Shown: piece by piece, positions 1-5,015 of the stretch
Layout of the letters: every line of letters begins with the position of its first letter
How positions within the stretch are numbered: position 1 is the stretch's first letter
Source of the DNA: Myxococcales bacterium
GTDB lineage: Bacteria > Myxococcota > Myxococcia > Myxococcales > Myxococcaceae
Assembly: GCA_003153055.1 (NCBI GenBank)
Contig: PMBV01000196.1
Location: 1 to 5,015 of the forward strand
Direction of reading: 5' to 3'
Length of the DNA stretch: 5,015 nt
The notes under the pieces: model-generated
Databases searched by the model: none
Told to the model about the DNA's origin: nothing
What the model saw: only the letters and a program-made list of their open reading frames with translations
Made by a program: the position numbers and the translations under genes

Positions 1-570
1 GCCGCCGTCTCCCGATTTCGAATCAGCAAGCCTGACCTGGTGCTGCTCGACCTCATGCTGCCCGATATCTCGGGGAGCGAGGTGGCGCGGCTCATCAGAG
101 AAGGTGATACCCGTCGGGTGCCGATCATCATCGTCACCGCGCGAGGCGAGGAGTCTGACCGCATCAAGGGCCTCGAGCTCGGCGCTGAGGACTACATCGT
201 CAAGCCCTTCTCGGTGAAGGAGCTGTTGCTCCGGGTGAAGAACGTGCTCCGGCGGGCGACCGAGCCGGCGGGCTCGTCGGCGCAGCTCAGCCGAGGTGAC
301 ATCAACCTCGACGTCTTGCGGCACGAGGTGCGAGTGGGCGGGCAGCCGGTGGTGCTCACCGCGCTCGAGTTTCGCCTGCTCAAGACGTTCCTCGAGCGCC
401 CCGGCAGGGTGCAGACCCGCGAGACCCTGCTCTCCGATGTCTGGGGCATCGACGCCGACATCACCACCCGCACGGTCGACACGCACATCAAGCGGCTCCG
501 CGAGAAGCTGGGGCCGGCCGGCGACATCATCGAGACCATCAGGGGGGTTGGTTACAAGCTCGTGGCGTGA
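1..570 (+). CDS. OmpR/PhoB-family response regulator, 5' end missing
   Basis: DNA-binding response regulator that would be phosphorylated by a histidine kinase, most likely the one encoded 30 bp downstream. The reading frame is open from base 1, so the start lies outside the window. By alignment with the complete paralogue at 3129-3815, about 35 N-terminal residues are missing, including the acidic Mg2+-binding pair. Visible receiver landmarks are the phospho-acceptor Asp in 'LLDLMLPD' (bases 49-51), the switch Thr in 'VTARGEE' (136-138) and the conserved Lys in 'VKPFS' (202-204). After a short linker comes a winged-helix effector domain with 'LTALEF', 'RVQTRETLLSDVWG', the recognition-helix stretch 'TRTVDTHIKRLREKLG' and the terminal 'ETIRGVGYKL' hairpin. 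This order is that of PhoB. A GTG at base 40 would begin inside the receiver beta-strand and is not a credible start. Family assignment is secure. A phosphate-specific role is inferred from the PhoR-like partner. Confidence 0.95.
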   Translation, partial: AAVSRFRISKPDLVLLDLMLPDISGSEVARLIREGDTRRVPIIIVTARGEESDRIKGLELGAEDYIVKPFSVKELLLRVKNVLRRATEPAGSSAQLSRGDINLDVLRHEVRVGGQPVVLTALEFRLLKTFLERPGRVQTRETLLSDVWGIDADITTRTVDTHIKRLREKLGPAGDIIETIRGVGYKLVA

Positions 571-600
571 CGAAGTCGGCCAACGAGGTACAACCGCGTC

Positions 601-2004
601 ATGTCGTCTCGTTCCCTGTGGCTGTGGGCTGCCTGGTCGGCGCTGGGCGTCGCGGCGGTGCTGTACTTCAGCGATTTCTCCCTGTGGCTCGCGGTGATCG
701 GCGGAGCGGCGAGCGCCATCTTCGCCGCCATCACCGGCTGGAGAGTCGGCCACCAGGCCCGGCGCCAGGTCGCCGCCTATGCGGCCGCGGCCCGAGGGCA
801 GTTGCCCGAGCCTCCCCACGACGAGCACCACGAGGAGCCGGCCAAGCTCGCCCGTGAGGTGCAGAACACCGCCGCCAGCGCCCGCGAAATGTCGCGGCGG
901 CTCTCGGTGCTCCGGGCGGTCATCGACGGCATGGCCGAGGGGGTGTGGATCACCTCGGAGGATGCCACCGTGCTGGAGCACAACGACGCCCTCAAGGAGC
1001 TGCTGTTCACCGGCCGTGAGCTGGTCGGCCAGCGAGCCTATGACGTGTTGCCCAGCGAGGAGCTCAAGGAGGCCGTCGACCGTGCTTGCAAGGAGCACCA
1101 CCCCAGCCGCCTCGAGCTGTCCGTCGAGGGCCTCAGGCCCCGCGTGCTGTCGGTGCACGTGTCACCCTTGGGCCGCGAGCTGGGTGGCAGCGCGGCGGTG
1201 TTCTTCGACGTGACCGACCTCCGGAGGCTCGAGAAGGTCCGCAAGGACTTCGTCGCCAACGTCTCGCATGAGCTCCGCACGCCCATCACGGCCATTCGCG
1301 GCTACGCCGAGACCTTGAAGGCCGGCGCCATCTCCGACCCGGTGACCGCCAACAAGATGGTCGACATCATCCATCGTCAATCAGAGCGCCTGTCAGAGCT
1401 GGTTGAGGATCTGCTCGAGATTTCCCGCTTGGAGTCGCGGCAGATTCAGCTCGCGGTGAAGCCGGTGGAGCTCGACGACGCCGCCAACCGGGCCCTCGAG
1501 GCGGTGCGACCCAAGTCGCGGGCTCGCAGCGTCACCATCGACGTGCAGGTGCCCGGTGACGTCTTCGTGCTGGGCGATCAACGCGCGGTGGAGCAGATCA
1601 TCTTGAACCTCCTCGACAACGCGGTGAAGTACACCCGCGCGGGAGGCCGAGTGTGGGTGACGGCCCAGCGCGAAGGCGACGAAGTGGTGATGAAGGTGAA
1701 GGACGACGGGCCGGGCATCGAGGAGCGGCACCTCCCCCGGCTCTTCGAGCGCTTCTACCGGGTCGACAAGGGCCGCAGCCGCGACATGGGCGGCACGGGC
1801 TTGGGCCTCTCCATCGTCAAGCACTTCGCCACCGCGATGAAGGGTGACGTGAGCGTGGAGAGCGCCCCAGGGCTGGGCTCGACCTTCGTCGTCACCCTGC
1901 CGATGGCCCAGCCGGCCGACTTTGAGGGGGCCAGGCCCGAGGGAGAGCGCCGCTCCTCACTGGAAGCAGCCGACGCCACTGGGAATTCCGTGGGCAAGGG
2001 CTAG
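601..2004 (+). CDS. PhoR-like membrane sensor histidine kinase
   Basis: Sensor kinase of 467 residues that autophosphorylates and passes phosphate to an OmpR/PhoB-type regulator. Two hydrophobic helices (about residues 6-22 and 27-46) are separated by only a few residues, so almost nothing is exposed outside the membrane. A basic, Ala-rich linker follows, with an acidic and His-rich patch near 70-79, then a PAS-like region (about 101-205, 'LRAVIDGMAEGVWI' to 'FFDVTDLRRLE'). The HisKA domain carries the H box 'FVANVSHELRTPITAIRGY' with phospho-acceptor His223; the E and T of HELRT match the phosphatase motif of this family. The ATPase domain has the N box 'NLLDNAVKYT' (N336, N340), G1 'DDGPGI' (368-373), F box 'LFERFYRVD' and G2 'GGTGLGLS' (397-404). 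About 33 charged residues follow the catalytic core. GAGGT at 585-589, 11 bp upstream, supports this ATG. The short loop plus PAS layout is that of PhoR, which in known systems senses through the Pst transporter and PhoU. No catalytic residue is missing. Confidence 0.95.
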   Translation: MSSRSLWLWAAWSALGVAAVLYFSDFSLWLAVIGGAASAIFAAITGWRVGHQARRQVAAYAAAARGQLPEPPHDEHHEEPAKLAREVQNTAASAREMSRRLSVLRAVIDGMAEGVWITSEDATVLEHNDALKELLFTGRELVGQRAYDVLPSEELKEAVDRACKEHHPSRLELSVEGLRPRVLSVHVSPLGRELGGSAAVFFDVTDLRRLEKVRKDFVANVSHELRTPITAIRGYAETLKAGAISDPVTANKMVDIIHRQSERLSELVEDLLEISRLESRQIQLAVKPVELDDAANRALEAVRPKSRARSVTIDVQVPGDVFVLGDQRAVEQIILNLLDNAVKYTRAGGRVWVTAQREGDEVVMKVKDDGPGIEERHLPRLFERFYRVDKGRSRDMGGTGLGLSIVKHFATAMKGDVSVESAPGLGSTFVVTLPMAQPADFEGARPEGERRSSLEAADATGNSVGKG

Positions 2005-2013
2005 AGTCCTGGC

Positions 2014-3048
2014 ATGCGTGTAGCAGTTCTGGCGGATATCCACGGCAACTTGCCTGCCGCGGAAGCCGTCCTCGATGACATCAGGCGCCAATCGCCAGAC
2101 TTCGTGGTCGCCGCGGGCGATCTCGCCCTGCGTGGCCCGTACCCGGCCGAGACGGTCGACCTCCTCACCGCGAGCTGCGACGCCCTGTTGATGGGGAACA
2201 CCGATGCCTACCTGGCTGACATCTACCTGAGCGGGGCCTACCAGGAAAAAGAGCACTGGAAGACCGAGCTGCTCGAGTGGACCCGCGAGCAACTGGGGGC
2301 CGAGCGGCTGGCCACGCTGGCCACCCTCGCCTTCTCGGTGCGCTATTCGCCCCGCCGAGGGCAAGATCTCTTCGTCTGCCACGCCAACCCGGGCAACCTC
2401 GAGGAGTCTCTCGAGCCGACCCTCGACGAGCCCACCATTCGACGGTACCTCGCCAACGTCGACGCGGCCGCGGTGGCCTTCGGGCACCTGCACTTCCCCT
2501 ACCGCCGGCGAGTGGGGCGCATGGTCGTCGCCGACGTCGCCTCCGCGGGCATTCCCCGAGACGGAGACCTCAGGCCGGCCTGGGGCCTCTTCACCTGGAC
2601 CCCTCGCGGCTGGCGGGTGCAGATACGTCGAGTGCGCTACCAGGTTCGCAAGACGACCCAGGCCCTGGCCGAGCGCAAGGTGCCCGGAGCGCCGCTGTTG
2701 GTGCACAAGATGCTCGAGGCGCGGTACCGCCACCACGCCCACCTCGCCGAGGCCGCCCGCCGCCACTCGGGGTTGCCTCCGTACCTGAGACCCCCGCCAA
2801 TGAGCCTCGCGGGAACCCGGGCGCTGGGGCTGTCGAAGACGCCGCTGCTCACTCCCCCCCCGATGCTCATGCCCCCGCCCGGGCAGTCGACCCAGCTCGA
2901 CGAAGACGCCGACGAGCTGCTCACCACCAGCGCGCTGGCGGTCACCCCGCATGTGCCCGATGAGCTCGACCCTCCCAGCGTCGAAGATGACCCGCTGCCC
3001 GAGGACCACGGCCCGCACGAAGCCGACGACGCTGTCGCGGGGGAGTGA
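2014..3048 (+). CDS. Calcineurin-like metallophosphoesterase with Pro-rich/acidic tail
   Basis: Predicted two-metal phosphoesterase of 344 residues, probably cytoplasmic since no signal peptide is seen. The metal-binding signature is complete: D8 and H10 in 'LADIHGN', D36 in 'AAGDLALRG', N62 in 'MGNTD', H123 in 'FVCHANPGN', and H158/H160 in 'FGHLH'. The 'GNTD' and 'H..P' variants suggest the YfcE/MJ0936-like branch (Metallophos_2) rather than the Ser/Thr protein phosphatases. Substrate cannot be read from sequence; members hydrolyse varied phosphodiesters and nucleotides. The catalytic core ends near residue 200. A basic segment (about 200-250) follows, then a Pro-rich stretch (255-289), then an acidic end (295-344 with 'DEDADELL' and 'VEDDPLPEDH'). 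This tail of about 90 residues is beyond the usual family length and looks disordered. The gene starts 9 bp after the kinase stop with only a weak AAGGG (1996-2000), so translation is probably coupled to the kinase. The link to two-component signalling is contextual only. Confidence 0.9.
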   Translation: MRVAVLADIHGNLPAAEAVLDDIRRQSPDFVVAAGDLALRGPYPAETVDLLTASCDALLMGNTDAYLADIYLSGAYQEKEHWKTELLEWTREQLGAERLATLATLAFSVRYSPRRGQDLFVCHANPGNLEESLEPTLDEPTIRRYLANVDAAAVAFGHLHFPYRRRVGRMVVADVASAGIPRDGDLRPAWGLFTWTPRGWRVQIRRVRYQVRKTTQALAERKVPGAPLLVHKMLEARYRHHAHLAEAARRHSGLPPYLRPPPMSLAGTRALGLSKTPLLTPPPMLMPPPGQSTQLDEDADELLTTSALAVTPHVPDELDPPSVEDDPLPEDHGPHEADDAVAGE

Positions 3049-3061
3049 CGGGCCAAGGGGC

Positions 3062-3080
3062 CTCGTCACCCACTTGTCAC
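3062..3080 (+). promoter_or_regulatory. Pho-box-like direct repeat upstream of second regulator
   Basis: CTCGTCAC (3062-3069) is repeated as CTTGTCAC (3073-3080), an 11-bp period in the 80-bp gap before the 3129 regulator, 48 bp ahead of its start. The E. coli PhoB box is two CTGTCAT-type heptamers with the same 11-bp period. Here the heptamers TCGTCAC and TTGTCAC match its GTCA core in both halves, but the 4-bp spacer CCAC is not A/T-rich and the first two bases of the left half differ. No convincing -10 is visible downstream. GTCAC is common in this GC-rich sequence, so chance is possible. Confidence 0.35.
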
Positions 3081-3128
3081 CGGCGCGCCACCTGCCCACC
3101 TCCATGGAGCGCTACGTGAAAGGCCCGT

Positions 3129-3815
3129 ATGGCTCACATCCTCATCGTCGACGACGAAACGGATCTCGCCAGCCTGGTGGAGTTCAATCTCCAGCAAGCG
3201 GGGCTGGAGACCTCGGTGGCTCTGACTGGCGAGCAGGCGCTCGAGCTCGCCAAGGCGAGGGTCCCTGACATCGTGCTGCTCGATCTCATGCTGCCAGACA
3301 TCTCGGGCAAAGAGGTCTGCCGTCGGCTTCGGGCCGAGCCTGGCACCAGGAACGTGCCCATTGTCATGCTGACCGCGCGGGGAGAAGAGGCCGATCGCAT
3401 CGAGGGCTTCGAGGTCGGGGCCGATGACTACGTCACCAAGCCCTTCAGCCCCCGCGAGCTGGTCTTGAGGCTCAAGGCCATTCTCCGCCGCGCGGCGATC
3501 AGGGAATCGACCGAACAGCTGAAGCTCGCCCTGCTCCGGCTGGATCTGGGGGCCCATCGCGCCTTCGTCGGCCCCGACGAGATCGAGCTGACGGCGCTCG
3601 AGTTCAAGCTCCTCAATCAGCTCATGGCCCAGGCGGGGAGAGTTCAAACCAGGGAGCAGTTGCTGGCCGACGTCTGGGGGGTCACCAGCCCACTCGAGAC
3701 CCGCACCGTCGACACCCATGTGATGCGCCTGAGGGACAAGCTCGGCGCGGCCCGCAGCATGCTCGAGACGATTCGCGGGGTCGGCTATCGGCTGGCCGAC
3801 GACGGACACCCCTGA
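3129..3815 (+). CDS. PhoB-type response regulator, complete
   Basis: Complete OmpR/PhoB-family transcription factor of 228 residues, the usual length. The receiver domain (1-120) has the acidic pair D8/D9 in 'ILIVDDE', phospho-acceptor D52 in 'LLDLMLPD', T82 in 'LTARGEE' and K104 in 'VTKPFS'. The winged-helix domain (about 130-225) has 'LTALEF', 'GRVQTREQLLADVWG', the recognition-helix stretch 'TRTVDTHVMRLRDKLG' and 'ETIRGVGYRL'. The start is supported by AAAGG at 3119-3123, 5 bp before the ATG, and by the normal beta-1 strand right after Met. Over the shared receiver part it is about two-thirds identical (52 of 78 by hand) to the regulator at 1-570, and 32 of 35 bases match around the phospho-acceptor, so the two are paralogues. 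The linker between the domains differs. No kinase follows it; the nearest is at 601-2004. A Pho-box-like repeat in front suggests autoregulation. Family certain; Pho function probable, not proven. Confidence 0.95.
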   Translation: MAHILIVDDETDLASLVEFNLQQAGLETSVALTGEQALELAKARVPDIVLLDLMLPDISGKEVCRRLRAEPGTRNVPIVMLTARGEEADRIEGFEVGADDYVTKPFSPRELVLRLKAILRRAAIRESTEQLKLALLRLDLGAHRAFVGPDEIELTALEFKLLNQLMAQAGRVQTREQLLADVWGVTSPLETRTVDTHVMRLRDKLGAARSMLETIRGVGYRLADDGHP

Positions 3816-3829
3816 CGAGCCCTTGCTCG
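3816..3829. terminator. Small hairpin between convergent genes
   Basis: CGAGC (3816-3820) and GCTCG (3825-3829) form a perfect 5-bp stem with a CCTT loop, beginning at the base after the regulator's stop codon. It sits in the 35-bp gap between the regulator and the oppositely oriented pilin gene, so it could serve either transcript. The stem is short and there is no T tract on either strand, so intrinsic termination is doubtful. Confidence 0.25.
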
Positions 3830-3850
3830 GGCCCGCCTGGAGCCGTCAGC

Positions 3851-4105
3851 TCAGTACCCGTTGTTCGTGCCGAAGTTCTTGAGGCCCTTCTTCTCGAGCG
3901 CTGTCGTCGATTGCTGGGCGTTGTTCGTCACGTTGGTCTGGCCAGCCAGGGCGTTGGCCGAGATGCCGAACAAGGTGCGAATGTTGTCGCCGAACAGCGT
4001 GATGACGCCGATGGCGGCGATCGCGATGAGCGCGACGATGATGATGTACTCGGTCATGCCTTGACCACGAGACTTCCTCGACTGGATCTTCGCGGGCTTC
4101 TTCAT
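3851..4105 (-). CDS. Flp-like type IVb prepilin
   Basis: Small prepilin of 84 residues with a class III (type IV pilin-like) leader. A basic N-terminus (MKKPAKIQSRKSRG) is followed by 'QGMTEY' and a hydrophobic helix at about residues 20-38. Cleavage by a prepilin peptidase after Gly14 would place Glu at +5 and Tyr at +6, the Flp pilin signature, and leave a mature chain of about 70 residues. The rest is polar and rich in Asn, Thr and Gln, with no Cys pair. In known systems Flp pilins are assembled at the inner membrane by Tad machinery, for adhesion or secretion. No tad, cpa or prepilin peptidase gene lies in this window, so it is either a solitary pilin or an outlying member of a Tad locus. 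The start is fixed by GAGGAG (complement of 4113-4118), 7 bp upstream. It converges on the 3129-3815 regulator and diverges from the secreted-protein gene. Confidence 0.9.
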   Translation of the reverse strand: MKKPAKIQSRKSRGQGMTEYIIIVALIAIAAIGVITLFGDNIRTLFGISANALAGQTNVTNNAQQSTTALEKKGLKNFGTNNGY

Positions 4106-4112
4106 GTGGGTG

Positions 4113-4118
4113 CTCCTC
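4113..4118 (-). promoter_or_regulatory. Ribosome binding site of pilin gene
   Basis: CTCCTC on the plus strand reads GAGGAG on the minus strand, 7 bp before the pilin ATG (4105-4103). It is a strong Shine-Dalgarno match at good spacing. It fixes the start and suggests high translation, as expected for a structural pilin. Confidence 0.7.
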
Positions 4119-4173
4119 GAACGTGGTGGAACGATCTCGAGGGACTATCGGCCGAGGCAGGGCTCCGCTCCAT

Positions 4174-4187
4174 ACGTCATCGGGTGG
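4174..4187 (+). repeat. 14-bp exact direct repeat, copy 1
   Basis: ACGTCATCGGGTGG occurs here, upstream of the secreted-protein gene, and again at 4383-4396 inside it. The identity ends at both flanks. A shorter piece of the same word, TCGGGTGGA, recurs at 4228-4236 over the ribosome binding site. Function unknown; it may be chance. Confidence 0.4.
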
Positions 4188-4233
4188 ATGAGCGGCTCGA
4201 TACGAGTCCGAGCGGTCGCGCGTTTCTTCGGGT

Positions 4234-4238
4234 GGAGG
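4234..4238 (+). promoter_or_regulatory. Ribosome binding site of secreted-protein gene
   Basis: GGAGG lies 5 bp before the ATG at 4244 and 20 bp before the next in-frame ATG at 4259. It therefore selects 4244 as the start and argues against far-upstream in-frame starts, which would also run antisense through the pilin gene. Confidence 0.7.
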
Positions 4239-4243
4239 AACCC

Positions 4244-4807
4244 ATGCACCTGAACATCATGCGACCACTCGCTGTCTTCATTGCACTCGCCTCACTTCAC
4301 GCGCTCGCCCAGCGAGACCGAGACCGGGCCGACCGATGGTTCCCCGACCCGACGGAAAGGCGTGTGCCGGTGCTCAAGACGAACGTCATCGGGTGGTCGT
4401 TCGACGGGCAGGGCTACGAGCTCAGGTGCGATGATCTCATGTTCGGCTGCGGCCAGCCGCTCCTTCGCTCGAGGGTCGGCGCGGTCAGCGGTCGGGCCAT
4501 GCTCCTTCACCGGGAATCGGGGCTCCCGTGGCAAGGCGTCACCGTCGAAGCTCTGGCCGAGCTCCGAACGGGGGCCGTCAAGGGCGCCGCGCACGTGGTG
4601 ATTCGAGCCGAGGACGCCGCTGGCCACGCCATCGCCGAGGCCAAGAGCCCCGCCATGGAGGGAACGACGTCCTTCCAGCGGCACCGGGTGACGCTTCAGG
4701 TTCCCCCCGACACCGAGCGGCTCTCGGTGGGCTTCGAGCTCGAGGGCACCGGGGCCGTCTTCCTCCGAGAGTTCCAGTTCGACAACACCGAGCTGGTGTC
4801 GCATTGA
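4244..4807 (+). CDS. Secreted protein of unknown function with beta-sandwich-like C-terminus
   Basis: I do not recognise a named family for this 187-residue protein. The N-terminus (MHLNIMRPLAVFIALASLHALA) is a Sec signal peptide: an Arg, a hydrophobic core and an 'ALA' signal peptidase I site before Q23. There is no lipobox Cys, so a periplasmic or secreted soluble protein is expected. A charged stretch follows (residues 24-40, 'RDRDRADRWFPDPTERR'), then 'NVIGWSFDGQGYELRCDD' with C62 and C69 close enough for a disulfide. From about residue 80 the pattern resembles the jelly-roll or carbohydrate-binding-like beta-sandwich domains found at protein ends: 'WQGVTVEALAELRTG', 'GTTSFQRHRVTLQVPPDTERLSVGF', then 'LEGTGAVFLREFQFD', where relatives often read 'GxGxVWxDDVxxE'. 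That resemblance is from memory of the pattern, not a search. It is divergently transcribed from the pilin gene, which may hint at a cell-surface role. Start chosen on the ribosome binding site at 4234-4238 and the signal peptide. Confidence 0.85.
   Translation: MHLNIMRPLAVFIALASLHALAQRDRDRADRWFPDPTERRVPVLKTNVIGWSFDGQGYELRCDDLMFGCGQPLLRSRVGAVSGRAMLLHRESGLPWQGVTVEALAELRTGAVKGAAHVVIRAEDAAGHAIAEAKSPAMEGTTSFQRHRVTLQVPPDTERLSVGFELEGTGAVFLREFQFDNTELVSH
4383..4396 (+). repeat. 14-bp exact direct repeat, copy 2
   Basis: Second copy of ACGTCATCGGGTGG, 209 bp after the first. It lies inside the secreted-protein gene, where it contributes to the codons for Asn-Val-Ile-Gly-Trp (residues 47-51). The coding location means it may simply be a chance match. 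Confidence 0.4.
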
Positions 4808-4835
4808 GCGCTGCGGTGCAGATTCGCGCAAGCGC
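4808..4835 (+). terminator. GC-rich hairpin after secreted-protein stop
   Basis: GCGCTGCG (4808-4815) can pair with CGC plus AGCGC (4825-4827 or 4827-4829, then 4831-4835), about 8 bp with one or a few bulged bases and a loop of roughly 10. It begins at the base after the TGA. There is no T tract, so it is only a weak terminator candidate. Confidence 0.25.
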
Positions 4836-5015
4836 CATACCGTGCCCACCGAGCTCGATGGCCCCAAACTCCGCTCTCAGGATCTGGAGCTGGCTCGCTG
4901 GGCCGCCGGTCAGTCGTTCAGGGGCCGCCGTCATCGCATCTGCGGCCCGAGTTGGGGTCTCTGAACTTCGGCAACGACCTCGAGGACGAGCCACTCCCCA
5001 GCCCTGTCATCACGG
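4808..5015. other. Unassigned right-edge region with coding-like fragments
   Basis: 208 bp with no gene I can support. From GTG 4842 one frame reads 40 codons with GC-rich third positions ('VPTELDGPKLRSQDLELARW') before a TGA near 4962-4964. In another frame, from TTG 4952 to the edge, it reads 'LNFGNDLEDEPLPSPVIT', also with GC-rich third positions. A third frame stays open from TTG 4804, which overlaps the previous stop, and from ATG 4858, but its composition is poor. It could be the start of a gene running past the edge, a frameshifted remnant, or plain intergenic DNA. Confidence 0.4.

Larger units (their letters stand above)
4106..4243. promoter_or_regulatory. Divergent intergenic region between pilin and secreted protein
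   Basis: 138 bp that must hold the start signals for both divergent genes. On the minus strand, GATAGT (complement of 4144-4149) is a possible -10 for the pilin, with TGGAGC 17 bp upstream as a poor -35. On the plus strand I find no convincing -35/-10 pair. A CTCG-ATA-CGAG inverted repeat (4196-4206) lies in the middle and GAGCGG occurs twice 20 bp apart (4190, 4210). None of these is strong enough to name a factor. Confidence 0.4.

Noticed and set aside
2277..2963. Plus-strand open frame within the phosphoesterase in another frame
   Set aside because: Arg/Pro/Ala-rich composition typical of frame-shifted GC-rich DNA, and fully inside a well-supported gene.
1957..3105. Long minus-strand open frame (382 codons) opposite the phosphoesterase
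   Set aside because: It lies antisense to a gene with complete catalytic motifs, shows no recognisable domain, and is the usual by-product of high GC in the opposite frame.
3100..3109. 10-bp palindrome CTCCATGGAG with an internal ATG before the second regulator
   Set aside because: The ATG is out of frame with the regulator, the arms are only 5 bp, and AAAGG at 3119-3123 is the better-placed ribosome binding site.
3066..3809. Minus-strand open frame (247 codons) opposite the second response regulator
   Set aside because: It mirrors the codons of a certain response regulator and has no domain of its own.
3911..4243. Upstream in-frame extension of the secreted-protein gene
   Set aside because: It would run antisense through most of the pilin gene and bury the signal peptide. 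The ribosome binding site at 4234-4238 and the signal peptide both point to 4244.
4578..4994. Minus-strand open frame at the right edge (138 codons)
   Set aside because: It overlaps about 230 bp of the secreted-protein gene, its second half is Arg/Pro-rich noise, and no ribosome binding site or domain is evident.
1..5015. CRISPR arrays, tRNA or rRNA genes, insertion sequences, phage or defence genes
   Set aside because: I saw no regularly spaced repeats, transposase motifs, inverted-repeat ends, tRNA cloverleaf or rRNA sequence, and no nuclease or toxin-antitoxin pair.

Overview
The window is GC-rich (about two-thirds G+C by eye) and tightly packed, with codons strongly biased to G or C in the third position. 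Together with the gene content (PhoB/PhoR-type signalling genes, a small Flp-like pilin ending a basic leader in 'RGQGMTEY', and a secreted orphan protein), this suggests a deltaproteobacterial or myxobacterial (Myxococcota) chromosome. That placement is an inference from style and gene mix, not from a marker gene.

Left block (1-3815, all on +): four co-directional genes. (1) The 3' part of an OmpR/PhoB-family response regulator, cut by the left edge (1-570). (2) After 30 bp, a PhoR-like membrane histidine kinase with two close transmembrane helices, a PAS-like region and complete HisKA and HATPase motifs (601-2004). (3) After only 9 bp, a calcineurin-like metallophosphoesterase with a full set of metal ligands and an unusual Pro-rich then acidic tail (2014-3048). 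(4) After an 80-bp gap, a second, complete PhoB-type response regulator closely related to the first (3129-3815). The 80-bp gap holds an 11-bp-period direct repeat resembling a Pho box. The simplest reading is a phosphate-responsive (Pho-type) two-component locus with one kinase and two paralogous regulators. The motifs support the family assignments. The phosphate role is inferred, because no pst or phoU gene is visible.

Right block (3816-5015): a small Flp-like prepilin on the minus strand (3851-4105) converges on the second regulator. It diverges, across a 138-bp intergenic region, from a 187-residue protein with a signal peptide (4244-4807). The C-terminal half of that protein has the look of a beta-sandwich, carbohydrate-binding-like domain. 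The last 208 bp hold a weak GC-rich hairpin and coding-like fragments in two frames that I cannot assign to a gene.

I see no insertion sequence, CRISPR array, tRNA, rRNA or recognisable defence system. The points most worth a second look are the two-regulators-one-kinase layout with an embedded phosphoesterase, the Pho-box-like repeat, and the divergent pilin/secreted-protein pair.
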